Shown in pieces: positions 15,668-22,840 of a stretch of DNA of 29,332 bases. Where the stretch lies: positions 1 to 29,332 of IMG/VR virus record IMGVR_UViG_3300034072_002193; one strand, 5' to 3'. Positions within the stretch are counted from its first letter, which is position 1. Every line of letters starts with the position of its first letter. A program made the translations under genes and the position numbers. The notes below the pieces were generated by a model. The model was not told the DNA's origin, did no database searches, and saw only the letters and a list, made by a program, of their open reading frames with translations. Origin of the DNA: a virus.

Positions 15668-16624
15668 TTAATGCGAGGGAGGGTCTTTCTTCGACGGGCT
15701 CTGGTATGCCCAGTACTGGATGTTGTGCATCACTTCGTCATGCTCACGGGTGAACTGCTCAGCCGCTATTGCAAACGTCCGGTATCGGATAAGCCAATCC
15801 TCGTTCGGAAATAGTTTCGGATCTTCTGGCCACTCGCCTCGCAGCCGTTCGGCGGAGACGGTGCTAACCTTTTCCAACAGATCGGGCAGGTATCGATCGG
15901 CTACACCGTGGTATGCGCCAAGAAGCTTGTGCCATTTGTCTCTTGCAGTTTCCCAGTGCTTCCAGTTGTCAATTGCGACGCCCTGTTTGGGTAAAAGCAG
16001 CACCCTTTCGAAAACTGCCATCTGCTCCGCAAGTTCGCTCAGTCTCTCTCGGTCGCGAATGGCTCTGAACCCGAAGTCCACGTTTGCAAATCGGGTATTC
16101 AGGGTCTCCCGTATGCTTGCGCACATAGCCAACAACCGCTTCTCAAGATCTGATTGCGCTGTCGCGATCGCTTCGACCTTTTTGGTGATGCTGATCTGAT
16201 TGTCGACAATCAGATCGTTCAGCATCGTGATCGACTCGCCGTGCTGCTGTAGCTGAGCTTTCAAGTGAGTCAGCGCCCGAGCCTCATCTGTTGTCGGCGA
16301 CATCGATCTACCCGGCAGGCTTGCGATTTGCTTCTCTATTTCTGCGGCAATGGCTTCAAGATCAAGGTTTGCCTCATTGCTTCGATGCCACGGTAGGCGA
16401 ATGTCTTTTCCCTGCCATCCTGTGAATAGCAGGATGATGCCGGCGATCAGTGAGAGCCAACCTATCATTGCGCCCCATGGGATAGCCGTCACATCGATCG
16501 CTCCAGTTGCATTCTTTGGCAGTGGCAGTGCGTCGAGAAGCTTCCCAAGCAGCCACCCCGCTGATTGCTGCAGTAAAAAGACCACAATCAGCACAAGACC
16601 CGTAATCATCTGTTTTCTGTTCAT
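15668..16624 (-). CDS. Two-TM membrane protein with long coiled coil, unknown (possible moron)
   Basis: The product is 318 aa from ATG 16624 (MNRKQMITGLVLIVVFLLQQ), with GGAG very close upstream; a GTG at 16681 would add 19 residues. TM segments lie near residues 7-27 and 50-70. They are followed by a cytoplasmic charged coiled-coil region (about 85-215) and a helical C-terminal domain containing WETARDKWHKLLGAYHG. Codon use looks less GC-rich than the neighbouring structural genes. It is separated by a terminator from the genes downstream. Possible roles are superinfection exclusion or membrane sensing; none is proven. Confidence 0.72.
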   Translation of the reverse strand: MNRKQMITGLVLIVVFLLQQSAGWLLGKLLDALPLPKNATGAIDVTAIPWGAMIGWLSLIAGIILLFTGWQGKDIRLPWHRSNEANLDLEAIAAEIEKQIASLPGRSMSPTTDEARALTHLKAQLQQHGESITMLNDLIVDNQISITKKVEAIATAQSDLEKRLLAMCASIRETLNTRFANVDFGFRAIRDRERLSELAEQMAVFERVLLLPKQGVAIDNWKHWETARDKWHKLLGAYHGVADRYLPDLLEKVSTVSAERLRGEWPEDPKLFPNEDWLIRYRTFAIAAEQFTREHDEVMHNIQYWAYQSPSKKDPPSH

Positions 16625-16707
16625 CACTCCAATTTGCCGGAAGGCTTCCCAACTTTGGAGTCGAACTGAACTCAAATGCACAAGATTTTTAGTAATGCGC
16701 GAGCGGA

Positions 16708-17355
16708 TTAGAGCAGACCGGACTGCGCCGCCAACAGCGTGGCCTCGTCAACTTCTCTAACCGCAGACCAAAGGTGCGACGGCCAAGAGTCCAGCGCATC
16801 GCTCAGCAGCTTTCGTGCGCGGCGCACATGCATCCGGTACCGCCGCGCCACGATCGTCACGCCCACATCTTCCACGATCATCTCGAGCACGGCCGCGATC
16901 GGCAAACCGCCGAGCAACCCGGGTAACGCACGCCGCCAATTTCCATAGGCCACCTCGCGCCGCACCTGCCCCAGCGCTTCGAAGAAGCCGCCATCGCCAC
17001 GCATGGATTGATCGACCCGTGTCTCGAGGCTGACTGTCCGCACTGTCACCTCACTGCCGATCTTTTCGGCCACAGATGCAATTTCCAAGGCCGAGCCCAG
17101 CTGCTCGATGCTGATCGCACCACTGGCGTAAAGCCGCGCCAAAGCGCCCTGGCGCTTCCGGCTGGCCTTATCCCGGGTCTCGGGCGTAGCGGCCGCAGTT
17201 GCCGGGCACCGATCCAGCAAGTCTCGGCGCTCAAGGCGCAGCCGGCGTTCCTCTGCGGCCCGCGCTGGGTGGCGGCGCGCCCAGCTGCTGCGTTGCTGGT
17301 TGCGCTCGTCTGCCGCCTTGGCCTCGATCGCGCTCAACATTTTCTTCTTCGCCAC
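16708..17355 (-). CDS. Putative phage regulator, DUF6456-like
   Basis: The product is 215 aa from a GTG at 17355, preceded by GAGGGGGG with 6 nt spacing; the in-frame extension to 17469 is not needed. The N-terminus is very basic and helical. The middle (GALARLYASGAISIEQLGSA) and the C-terminal helices (VTIVARRYRMHVRRARKLLS) have a helix-turn-helix look. They recall the DUF6456 proteins of Sphingomonads. Together with the winged-helix gene upstream, it heads the leftward late block, so a role in late transcription is plausible. The family link is weak. Confidence 0.6.
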   Translation of the reverse strand: MAKKKMLSAIEAKAADERNQQRSSWARRHPARAAEERRLRLERRDLLDRCPATAAATPETRDKASRKRQGALARLYASGAISIEQLGSALEIASVAEKIGSEVTVRTVSLETRVDQSMRGDGGFFEALGQVRREVAYGNWRRALPGLLGGLPIAAVLEMIVEDVGVTIVARRYRMHVRRARKLLSDALDSWPSHLWSAVREVDEATLLAAQSGLL

Positions 17356-17734
17356 GCTGTGCCCCCCTCGATCCGCAGGGATCGTAATCGAGCAAAGGGT
17401 CATCCTGCAGGGGCCCATTTGTGACGGGCTCAACCTTGTAACCGTGCGCCTTGAGCAGGCGTACCGCATCGGTCACATCGTCAGGAATGGCCAGCCCGCG
17501 TGGTCCAGGCCGTCGCAACAGCATGCCGTCGGCCGTCAGGCTGCGCACAGCCTTTTTCACCCGGGTGCGGTTCGTATCCAGCCCGGCCGCGATTTCGCCG
17601 TAGCTCGGCGATGCGCCCCAGTGGCTAAGGTAGGATCGGACGAAGCGGAGGACCAGGAGCCGCAGGCTTGCCATCGATGGCGTAAGCTTGGTGGGGAAAT
17701 GCGGCGTTTCGTTCAGCTTTTCAACGCCCTGCAT
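17231..17734 (-). CDS. Winged-helix DNA-binding protein
   Basis: The product is 167 aa from ATG 17734; no strong ribosome site is seen, and ATG 17674 is an alternative start. A winged-helix/LexA-like domain runs from about residue 20 to 85. It includes HWGASPSYGEIAAGLDTNRT for helices one to three and GMLLRRPGPRGLAIPD for the wing. The last 40 residues are low-complexity (Gln/Ala/Pro/Arg) and overlap the next gene by about 125 bases in another frame. It is the first gene of the late leftward block, which suggests a transcription regulator. Confidence 0.68.
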   Translation of the reverse strand: MQGVEKLNETPHFPTKLTPSMASLRLLVLRFVRSYLSHWGASPSYGEIAAGLDTNRTRVKKAVRSLTADGMLLRRPGPRGLAIPDDVTDAVRLLKAHGYKVEPVTNGPLQDDPLLDYDPCGSRGAQRGEEENVERDRGQGGRRAQPATQQLGAPPPSAGRRGTPAAP

Positions 17735-17802
17735 GAACGACGCATAGCATTTACCAGCAGATGTTGTAATCGGTTTGTTCTAGCGTGTGGGCTTTGTGGA
17801 TC

Positions 17803-17991
17803 ATGGTCATGAAATTCAAGCGCCGGTTAGCATGGTGGCTCGTGGCGAGAGCTGGCAAGCTCTATCCAAAGCTCTACCGTGAGCTGGTGGACATGGCCGT
17901 TGCCGCACTGAACAATGCTTTTGACGATCACGGCGCAGATGGCATGTTATTGAGATCAGCCGCGGACCCCCATAAGAATTCGTCCGGCTGA
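17803..17991 (+). CDS. Doubtful small basic protein on the opposite strand
   Basis: The product is about 62 aa from ATG 17803 (MVMKFKRRLAWWLVARAGKL); a GTG at 17785 or ATG at 17809 is also possible. The first half is a basic amphipathic or membrane-interacting helix; the second is helical (LYRELVDMAVAALNNAFDDH). It is the only plus-strand candidate left of 21 kb. It lies divergent to the winged-helix gene and convergent with the DUF2806 gene, overlapping its 3' end by about 64 bases. The ribosome site is weak. The protein-like composition argues for reality, the position against it. Confidence 0.4.
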   Translation: MVMKFKRRLAWWLVARAGKLYPKLYRELVDMAVAALNNAFDDHGADGMLLRSAADPHKNSSG

Positions 17992-18965
17992 AGCGCGAAG
18001 CCAAACCTCCGGCCAACAAAGGCGAAACATCCCGGTCCGTGCGGCACGCGCTGCTTCAGATGGCCCACGACCCTACGAAGCAAGGCCTTTTCGTCACTGA
18101 CGGGCAAAAGCGCCAACAGTTCTTTTCCTGAGTTCGTAAGCTGTATGATTTGCAATTCGAGGTTTGTGGCACCTTCAGGTGAATATATCAAAGCACCATA
18201 TTCCGCGCCAAACACGAAATAGCGCCCGTGGTCGTCACGCGGGATCGGCCTTCTGGACGTACCTGCAACCTCACTGGTGATCCCCCAATCGCGCATTGCT
18301 ACGCTTCTCAAATAGAGATGCCCCGAATTCCATCGATCAATGGAATCTACGAACAATATCTCACGGTTGAGGCAATCTTCTGCCGCTTCTTGAAACATCA
18401 CCGCGACAGCCGGGTCCATTTCAGAAACCAGCCTGAGGGTCCTGTATGAGAACGAACCGGGTTTTCTGATCTCACCAGCCAAAATGCGGGCCCATACCCG
18501 CTGCATCTGAGGTTCAGACACATCCTGCGCAAAGGTGGTAAACTTCCGTTGCCAATCTTCGTCGATGTCTTCTTCCGGGGGTGCCTCGGGCTCGCCTTGC
18601 CCTACATCGGCATTGCTGTGATCGACCAGCAACCTGAGCTCCTCGGCGCTTTTCTCGCATATACTCTCGAGCCGCTCTTGCCTCCCGAACTCCTGCTCGT
18701 AATAACGCTGCTCAAAGCGAGCGACCATGGCAGGGTCCTTTGACCACTTCTCCGCCACCGCACCCACCATGGCACGGTTCAATTCGCTGGCCCCATGTGC
18801 GCGATCGATTTCGGCTGAGACTTGCCGCATCCTCTCCGGCGAAACAACAGTACCGATAATCCGGCTCAGCGCCTTTGCCGTTTTGGCCCACCAAGGAAGG
18901 GGAAGCCCGTCGATCGCGCGATTGACAGCCTGCGGGAGATTTTCCGGAGTGTTCGAGTTGCTCAT
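17928..18965 (-). CDS. DUF2806-family protein
   Basis: The product is 345 aa from ATG 18965, with AGGA about 5 nt upstream; the extension to 19013 overlaps the previous gene and is rejected. The diagnostic stretch lies at about residues 135-185: an acidic lead-in, DEDWQRKFTTFAQDVSEPQM, then VWARILAGEIRKPGSFSYRT. This matches DUF2806 proteins found in prophages and islands. The C-terminal half ends with a compact GCFAFVGRRFGFAL segment. It is last in a run with the TM2 and three-TM genes. Function is unknown. Confidence 0.75.
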   Translation of the reverse strand: MSNSNTPENLPQAVNRAIDGLPLPWWAKTAKALSRIIGTVVSPERMRQVSAEIDRAHGASELNRAMVGAVAEKWSKDPAMVARFEQRYYEQEFGRQERLESICEKSAEELRLLVDHSNADVGQGEPEAPPEEDIDEDWQRKFTTFAQDVSEPQMQRVWARILAGEIRKPGSFSYRTLRLVSEMDPAVAVMFQEAAEDCLNREILFVDSIDRWNSGHLYLRSVAMRDWGITSEVAGTSRRPIPRDDHGRYFVFGAEYGALIYSPEGATNLELQIIQLTNSGKELLALLPVSDEKALLRRVVGHLKQRVPHGPGCFAFVGRRFGFALQPDEFLWGSAADLNNMPSAP

Positions 18966-18990
18966 GCTTTCCTGTCTCTTGCCACCGGGA

Positions 18991-19395
18991 TCAAGGGCGC
19001 CCTCGCAGCTCATCGATGATGTGCCCGGTGCACGCCATGATCACGCCCGCAACGAACAGGCCGATGCCCACTTCGTGCATCATGCCGCGCTGGCCCACGG
19101 CATCGATGTTGGCGATATCGCTGTAGAGGCTGACATCGCTCATCCACGAATAGCCTGCGATCACCATGCCCACGACTATGAACATCAGCCCGGTCCCGCC
19201 TAGCGAGCTCGGCTGCTTGCCCGCTTGCGGCGCCGGCGCTTCGGGCTTCGCCACCTCCGTCGGGCCTTCCGGCGGCGCGCTGTTCGGCTCAGCGGCCAAC
19301 GTGTCGATCGCCACTTCCTGTTGCGGTGTGGACTTGCTCATGATGCTTGCCACAAGGACCACCACCAACAGGATGGCAACGATTTCCCAGCTCAT
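18991..19395 (-). CDS. Three-TM membrane protein, unknown
   Basis: The product is 134 aa from ATG 19395, overlapping the TM2 gene stop as ATGA. It has a TM segment at residues 3-20 (IVAILLVVVLVASIM), a Pro/Glu-rich linker, a second TM (GLMFIVVGMVIAGYSW) and a third (VGIGLFVAGVIMACTGHIID). Coupling to the TM2 gene suggests the two products act together at the membrane. No family is recognised. Confidence 0.7.
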   Translation of the reverse strand: MSWEIVAILLVVVLVASIMSKSTPQQEVAIDTLAAEPNSAPPEGPTEVAKPEAPAPQAGKQPSSLGGTGLMFIVVGMVIAGYSWMSDVSLYSDIANIDAVGQRGMMHEVGIGLFVAGVIMACTGHIIDELRGRP

Positions 19396-19703
19396 GCCGC
19401 TGCCGCGCCCGGCTGCTCTGCGGCCTCGCCGCTTGCCAGTATCTGCACGATCAGCTTCTGGCGGATTTCGTCACGGCGCGCCCTGATCATGCCGGAAAGC
19501 AGGAACAGGTCGATGAACGCCCAGATGAAGAACCCGCCGAACGTCAGCAGCTGGACAATCGCCGATCCCGTGCGGCCAAGGTAGAACCGATGCCCGCCAA
19601 GGAACCACGTGAAGAAATACAGCAGCCAAGCAACCCCGGCGCTCGGCCCTTCATTGGTCACACGCTGTTCGATCAGCATCAGTTGGCTAGCGGAAAGGGC
19701 CAT
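19392..19703 (-). CDS. TM2-domain membrane protein
   Basis: The product is 103 aa from ATG 19703, with AAGGA 6 nt upstream. A TM2 domain is visible at about residues 25-70. The first TM has WLLYFFTWFLGGHRFYLGRT, with the family GGHRFYLG turn, and a second TM (LLTFGGFFIWAFIDLFLL) follows. The C-terminal helix is charged (IRARRDEIRQKLI) and cytoplasmic. TM2 proteins are common in bacteria and phages, with unclear roles. It starts the three-gene run to the DUF2806 gene. Confidence 0.85.
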   Translation of the reverse strand: MALSASQLMLIEQRVTNEGPSAGVAWLLYFFTWFLGGHRFYLGRTGSAIVQLLTFGGFFIWAFIDLFLLSGMIRARRDEIRQKLIVQILASGEAAEQPGAAAA

Positions 19704-19774
19704 GAATAATCCTTGGTTGCAAAATGAAATTGGGAAGGCTGCTGGGCTGTCGTCGTGACGTGAGCCTATTGTTG

Positions 19775-20590
19775 CTACCGCTTCTGGTACTGACGCTCAC
19801 CCAATGGTGTGCCATCCATAGAAACCTCCAGCGCGATATCCTGATAGCCCTTCGGATTGTCGCGGATCGACAGGATGCTTGCTGTGCAGCCCTGCCCCTC
19901 GCCTACGATCGAGCCGTAAAGCCAGCTGTCTTGCGCCAGATATCCCAAGGCCTGCCCGGACGCGTCGGTCACCAGGATTGCGTGGGGATCAAACGGATTG
20001 CCCTTTTCCCGAACAATGCGAACCGGATCGCCCGGGCGAACTTTGGCAATGGCATCCATGTAGTGCTGCTCGCCGACTACGCCGCAGGGGTAGTTGCCCG
20101 GTGCAGGCTCATTGGCATAGCGACTTGTCTTCTTTCTGCGACGCGCCGGTTTGACGGTGACACTGCTTTCATCGGGTAGGCGACCAAGAGTGGCCACGAC
20201 GTGATCGATCCCGATCATTCCCGTCAACTCGACAAGTTTGTCGAGCGTCAGTTCCATGTCCCGCGCTCGGAAACTCTCCCGGAACTTCTCTGCAAGATCG
20301 GCGAACCCTGCCTCGAAATCGCTCAACGGCGCTTCGATCTTCTTGGGGGAATAGCCCATATCAAGGGCGAGCTTCCGAACATGCGCCACGGCCACAGATG
20401 CTTGTGTCGCCAATGAAGGTTCATGGGATTCAGGCGGGGCAAAATTGGATTGAGACTGAGCTTTGGGCCGTTGCCCCGAATTCTCGACGCCAGATTTGCC
20501 GGGTGCACTAACCGAAGGCGAACCGAAAGTGAAAGGCTGCTCTGAAACTACTGGCGGCCCAGAGAAAATGCTCCGGAGAAACTTCAACAT
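19775..20590 (-). CDS. HIRAN-domain protein
   Basis: The product is 271 aa from ATG 20590, with GGGGG 6 nt upstream; a GTG three bases earlier is possible. The N-terminal 60 residues are Ser/Pro-rich. A helical region (about 60-140) follows, then a basic linker (KPARRRKKTSRYA). The HIRAN domain lies at about residues 167-245: GVVGEQHYMDAI, GDPVRIVREKGNPFDPHAIL, and GQALGYLAQDS. HIRAN domains bind DNA ends at damaged or stalled forks (HLTF, Rad5). Stand-alone phage versions have no assigned role. It follows CI on the same strand, so it may be expressed in the lysogen. Confidence 0.85.
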   Translation of the reverse strand: MLKFLRSIFSGPPVVSEQPFTFGSPSVSAPGKSGVENSGQRPKAQSQSNFAPPESHEPSLATQASVAVAHVRKLALDMGYSPKKIEAPLSDFEAGFADLAEKFRESFRARDMELTLDKLVELTGMIGIDHVVATLGRLPDESSVTVKPARRRKKTSRYANEPAPGNYPCGVVGEQHYMDAIAKVRPGDPVRIVREKGNPFDPHAILVTDASGQALGYLAQDSWLYGSIVGEGQGCTASILSIRDNPKGYQDIALEVSMDGTPLGERQYQKR

Positions 20591-20680
20591 CACCAGCCCC
20601 CTGTCGATAAAATGCCGGATTAAGGCGTTGAACTATTTCCGGTCGGTGCGCTGGATCACATTATGCGGTTTGACAGTGTG

Positions 20681-21097
20681 TTAGCCGCCGCCGAATGATG
20701 GGCGACTATCATGCACGGTTTCGCTGAGTGCAGCTTCACGGCTCCGCTTTCGCATAGTTGGTTCAGGACACACCCCGGCCAGTGACCGAGCGAGCTGGAT
20801 TAGAGCCGCTCGATCTTTCGACTGTATCAGGCGCAAGCAATCGACCAACCCGCGCTCTTCAGCTGTCAGTTCCGGCTCATCGGGCAATTGCGATGTGGGA
20901 TCGTCTGTCTCGCCCGAAAGGTAGGCAGGAGTCGTGCCCAGCTCTCGTGCCACCTTGTGAAGATGTACCGACCCAGTTTTATTCTGATGGATCAGCCCAA
21001 AGATCGTAGGCTGCTTCACGCCCACGCGACGTGCCAATTCAGCCTGCGTGAGGCCTAAATCGCTCATCAGCGCGGCAATGCGATCGCCTCTGACCAT
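20681..21097 (-). CDS. CI-like phage repressor (XRE-type HTH, no peptidase domain)
   Basis: The product is 138 aa from ATG 21097. The HTH spans about residues 3-60: GDRIAALMSDLGLTQAELAR, VGVKQPTIFGLIHQNK, then HKVARELGTTPAYLSGETDD, as in CI/XRE proteins. The second half is helical and lacks the S24 Ser-Lys peptidase of LexA-type repressors. RecA-driven self-cleavage is therefore not expected; induction may use an antirepressor. No ribosome site precedes the ATG, and an AT-rich -10-like TATTAAT lies just upstream, so the mRNA may be leaderless. It is divergent from the Cro-like gene. Confidence 0.88.
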   Translation of the reverse strand: MVRGDRIAALMSDLGLTQAELARRVGVKQPTIFGLIHQNKTGSVHLHKVARELGTTPAYLSGETDDPTSQLPDEPELTAEERGLVDCLRLIQSKDRAALIQLARSLAGVCPEPTMRKRSREAALSETVHDSRPSFGGG

Positions 21098-21181
21098 GAT
21101 GCTAATTAATAGGCTCGGCTATTAAGAGCGATAAATGCTGCCCTATTGACTCTGCAATAAGGATGCCTATTGATAGGCGCC
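21098..21181. promoter_or_regulatory. CI/Cro operator-promoter region
   Basis: This 84-bp divergent region carries repeated CTATTRA sites. They lie at 21119-21125, 21143-21149 and 21167-21173, exactly 24 bp apart, plus one in reverse at 21112-21106. The last forms a near-palindrome gcctattgataggc (21165-21178). A rightward -35 candidate TTGACT (21146-21151) is followed 16 nt later by TATTGA (21168-21173). That would start transcription at or next to the Cro-like ATG. The sites overlap both putative -10 elements, which fits repression in both directions. Confidence 0.7.
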
Positions 21182-21520
21182 ATGACGCAGACCGTCTCGA
21201 CAGACTCGGCTTTGAAACGCGCGGTGGCCAAGCTTGGATCGCAGGGTGCGATGGCTCGTCTGTGCGGGGTGAAGCAGCCGTCAGTATGGGGCTGGCTACA
21301 CAAGATGGGACAGCTGCCGGCAGAACATGTTCTGAAGGTTGAAGCTGCAACGGGCATTTCCCGACACGCACTCCGCCCAGACATTTACCCTGTCGATCTC
21401 GAACAACGTGTAGCTGGTGAGCCGGAAGGGCTTGCTGGCGGGATGCCGGCGGCCGGGTCGCACCTGTCGAATGCCGCCGGCACTTCCCGGCCTCTCCCAT
21501 CAAGGGGTGCTGCTGCATGA
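21182..21520 (+). CDS. Cro/YdaS-like HTH protein
   Basis: The product is 112 aa from ATG 21182 (MTQTVSTDSALKRAVAKLGS); a TTG four codons earlier lies inside the operator. The HTH comprises GSQGAMARLCGVKQPSVWGW and WLHKMGQLPAEHVLKVEAAT, ending ISRHALRPDIYP. This is the YdaS/Cro pattern of divergent repressors. The C-terminal 40 residues are low-complexity. It is the first gene of the rightward early operon and probably opposes CI. Its last codon overlaps the next possible start as ATGA. Confidence 0.85.
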   Translation: MTQTVSTDSALKRAVAKLGSQGAMARLCGVKQPSVWGWLHKMGQLPAEHVLKVEAATGISRHALRPDIYPVDLEQRVAGEPEGLAGGMPAAGSHLSNAAGTSRPLPSRGAAA

Positions 21521-21702
21521 TCGCCGCGTCCCGTCATCGCCATTTGGCATCCGGCATTGCTACGCCAGGCTATGCCGGAAATATGCTCCATAACGGCGGC
21601 ATCTTTGCAGCATCATCCGGCCACGCAATTTGCCGATTCCCTTGCCCCGTTTCCCCCAGTCGCTCTGACCCGGGCGCTGGTGCCTCGGAGGGCGGACGTT
21701 GA
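21517..21702 (+). CDS. Possible small protein, unknown
   Basis: The product is 61 aa from ATG 21517, with AAGGGG 9 nt upstream. It links the flanking genes by an ATGA junction at its start and a TTGA junction at its end. This tight fit supports it. The sequence (MIAASRHRHLASGIATPGYA, then Cys/Pro/Ser-rich) has little protein-like character, which argues against it. No family is recognised. Confidence 0.4.
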   Translation: MIAASRHRHLASGIATPGYAGNMLHNGGIFAASSGHAICRFPCPVSPSRSDPGAGASEGGR

Positions 21703-22262
21703 CCAAGCGCCGCCCTCCCCTTTCCATCGATGCCGCCCTCGCCCGCATTGCTGGCCAGCTTGAAAACGGCTGGGCCGAAATGGGCAAGGTCGTGAACCGC
21801 TCCGAAAGCATGGTTCGCGCCTGGGGCGATGCCGATCGGCGCGAAAACATGCGCATGCCGATCGATGCCGCCATCACGCTCGATCTTGCCTATCGTGGTG
21901 CAGGCGGCGATGGCGCCCCCATCTTCGAAGCCTATGCCCACCAACTGGAGGCTGAAGGCGGCGCCTGGTTCGCCGATCAGATCGCACTCGGGCGCTATGC
22001 CGCCGAAATCATCCGCGAATGTGGCGAGGCCGGATCGGCCGTTGTCCTGTCGTGTCAGCCCGGCGCCAGCGTGTCGCAGCGCCGCGAAGCACTGCGCGAG
22101 GTCGAAGAAGCAATCGGCGTTCTTACCCGGGCCCGCATGATGCTCGGCACGCCTTCGCCGTTCACCGATCGGGCTGAGCTTGCCCACCCTTCCACCGCGC
22201 CGCCGCCAAGCGGTTGCGCAGCAGAGGGCGAAGCACCGCTTCCGCCTCCGCAGCGCAAGTAA
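21699..22262 (+). CDS. CII-like phage regulatory protein
   Basis: The product is 187 aa from a TTG at 21699, with GGAGG 7 nt upstream. The N-terminus holds an HTH-like region (NGWAEMGKVVNRSESMVRAW) followed by GDADRRENMRMPIDAAITLD and a helix with FEAYAHQLEAE. This layout is typical of CII-like regulators in alphaproteobacterial prophages. The region around 120-150 is helical (REALREVEEAIGVLTRARMM). The C-terminus is Pro-rich and probably disordered. Its location right after Cro fits a role in the lysis/lysogeny decision or in replication control. Confidence 0.7.
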   Translation: MTKRRPPLSIDAALARIAGQLENGWAEMGKVVNRSESMVRAWGDADRRENMRMPIDAAITLDLAYRGAGGDGAPIFEAYAHQLEAEGGAWFADQIALGRYAAEIIRECGEAGSAVVLSCQPGASVSQRREALREVEEAIGVLTRARMMLGTPSPFTDRAELAHPSTAPPPSGCAAEGEAPLPPPQRK

Positions 22263-22267
22263 TCCTG

Positions 22268-22303
22268 TGGGGGAGGCTAACCGACGAGCCCCGGCCTCCC
22301 CCA
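22268..22303. terminator. Perfect 10-bp hairpin after the CII-like gene
   Basis: Arms tgggggaggc (22268-22277) and gcctccccca (22294-22303) enclose a 16-nt loop. It begins 5 nt after the stop, in the only sizeable gap of the early operon. There is no U-run, so it may be a factor-dependent terminator, attenuator or mRNA-processing site. Confidence 0.5.
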
Positions 22304-22422
22304 ACCCCCTTCAAGCCACTCACCGCTCCGGTCGCGCATTGCGCTTCTGGTGGCGGTTTTCTGCTGCCTGCCTGCGGTTGCGGAACGCAACGTAGCAGAG
22401 CCCATGCCGGAGTTAGTTCGCC

Positions 22423-22611
22423 ATGACAGACAATGAGGATCTGCCATTCGCAGAGGCCCTGCAGGCCGATACCAACCAGCAAATCGCCCAACGGGGATGG
22501 AGCGCCGATCGCGCCCACGCCCGAATCCGCCTTCTCGCAGGCTTTGTCGGCCTGATCGGCAGTGCGCTCGCGGTTGCGCTCCTCGTGATGGGAGCGCCCG
22601 CACATGGCTGA
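22423..22611 (+). CDS. Small single-TM protein, unknown
   Basis: The product is 62 aa from ATG 22423, with GGAG about 10 nt upstream. It has an acidic N-terminus ([20 protein letters not shown]), a basic patch, and one TM segment ([20 protein letters not shown]) at about 38-57. The end overlaps the GapR-like gene by 8 bases. It could be a small membrane regulator; no family is recognised. Confidence 0.65.
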   Translation: MTDNEDLPFAEALQADTNQQIAQRGWSADRAHARIRLLAGFVGLIGSALAVALLVMGAPAHG

Positions 22612-22840
22612 GACCGCAGATGATCGCCTGCGCCTCCTGATCGAGCGTGTCGAACGCCTCGAGGAGGAAAAGAAGGGCATCGGGGACGACATCAAGGATG
22701 TCTACAACGAGGCCAAGGCCACCGGCTACGATGCCAAGATCATGCGTCAGATCGTGCGGCTTCGGAAGATGAGGCCCGATGATCGCCGCGAGATGGAAGC
22801 GGTCCTCGATACCTACAAGAACGCGCTGGGGATCGACTGA
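22604..22840 (+). CDS. GapR-like DNA-binding protein (DUF2312)
   Basis: The product is 78 aa from ATG 22604. Almost the whole length matches the GapR family: an N-terminal coiled coil ([20 protein letters not shown]), then [20 protein letters not shown], then a basic stretch ([16 protein letters not shown]) and a final helix ([11 protein letters not shown]). In Caulobacter, GapR binds overtwisted AT-rich DNA ahead of polymerases and stimulates type II topoisomerases. A phage copy may support phage replication or late transcription, or compete with the host protein. It is shorter than Caulobacter GapR (89 aa), mainly at the N-terminus. Confidence 0.92.
   Translation: MAETADDRLRLLIERVERLEEEKKGIGDDIKDVYNEAKATGYDAKIMRQIVRLRKMRPDDRREMEAVLDTYKNALGID

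Noticed and set aside
17300-17812. Plus-strand frame opposite the winged-helix gene
   Set aside because: The minus-strand product has a winged-helix domain; this frame has no recognisable feature.
19347-19709. Plus-strand frames opposite the TM2 and three-TM genes
   Set aside because: The minus-strand products have clear TM and TM2 features with ribosome sites; the plus products are shadows.
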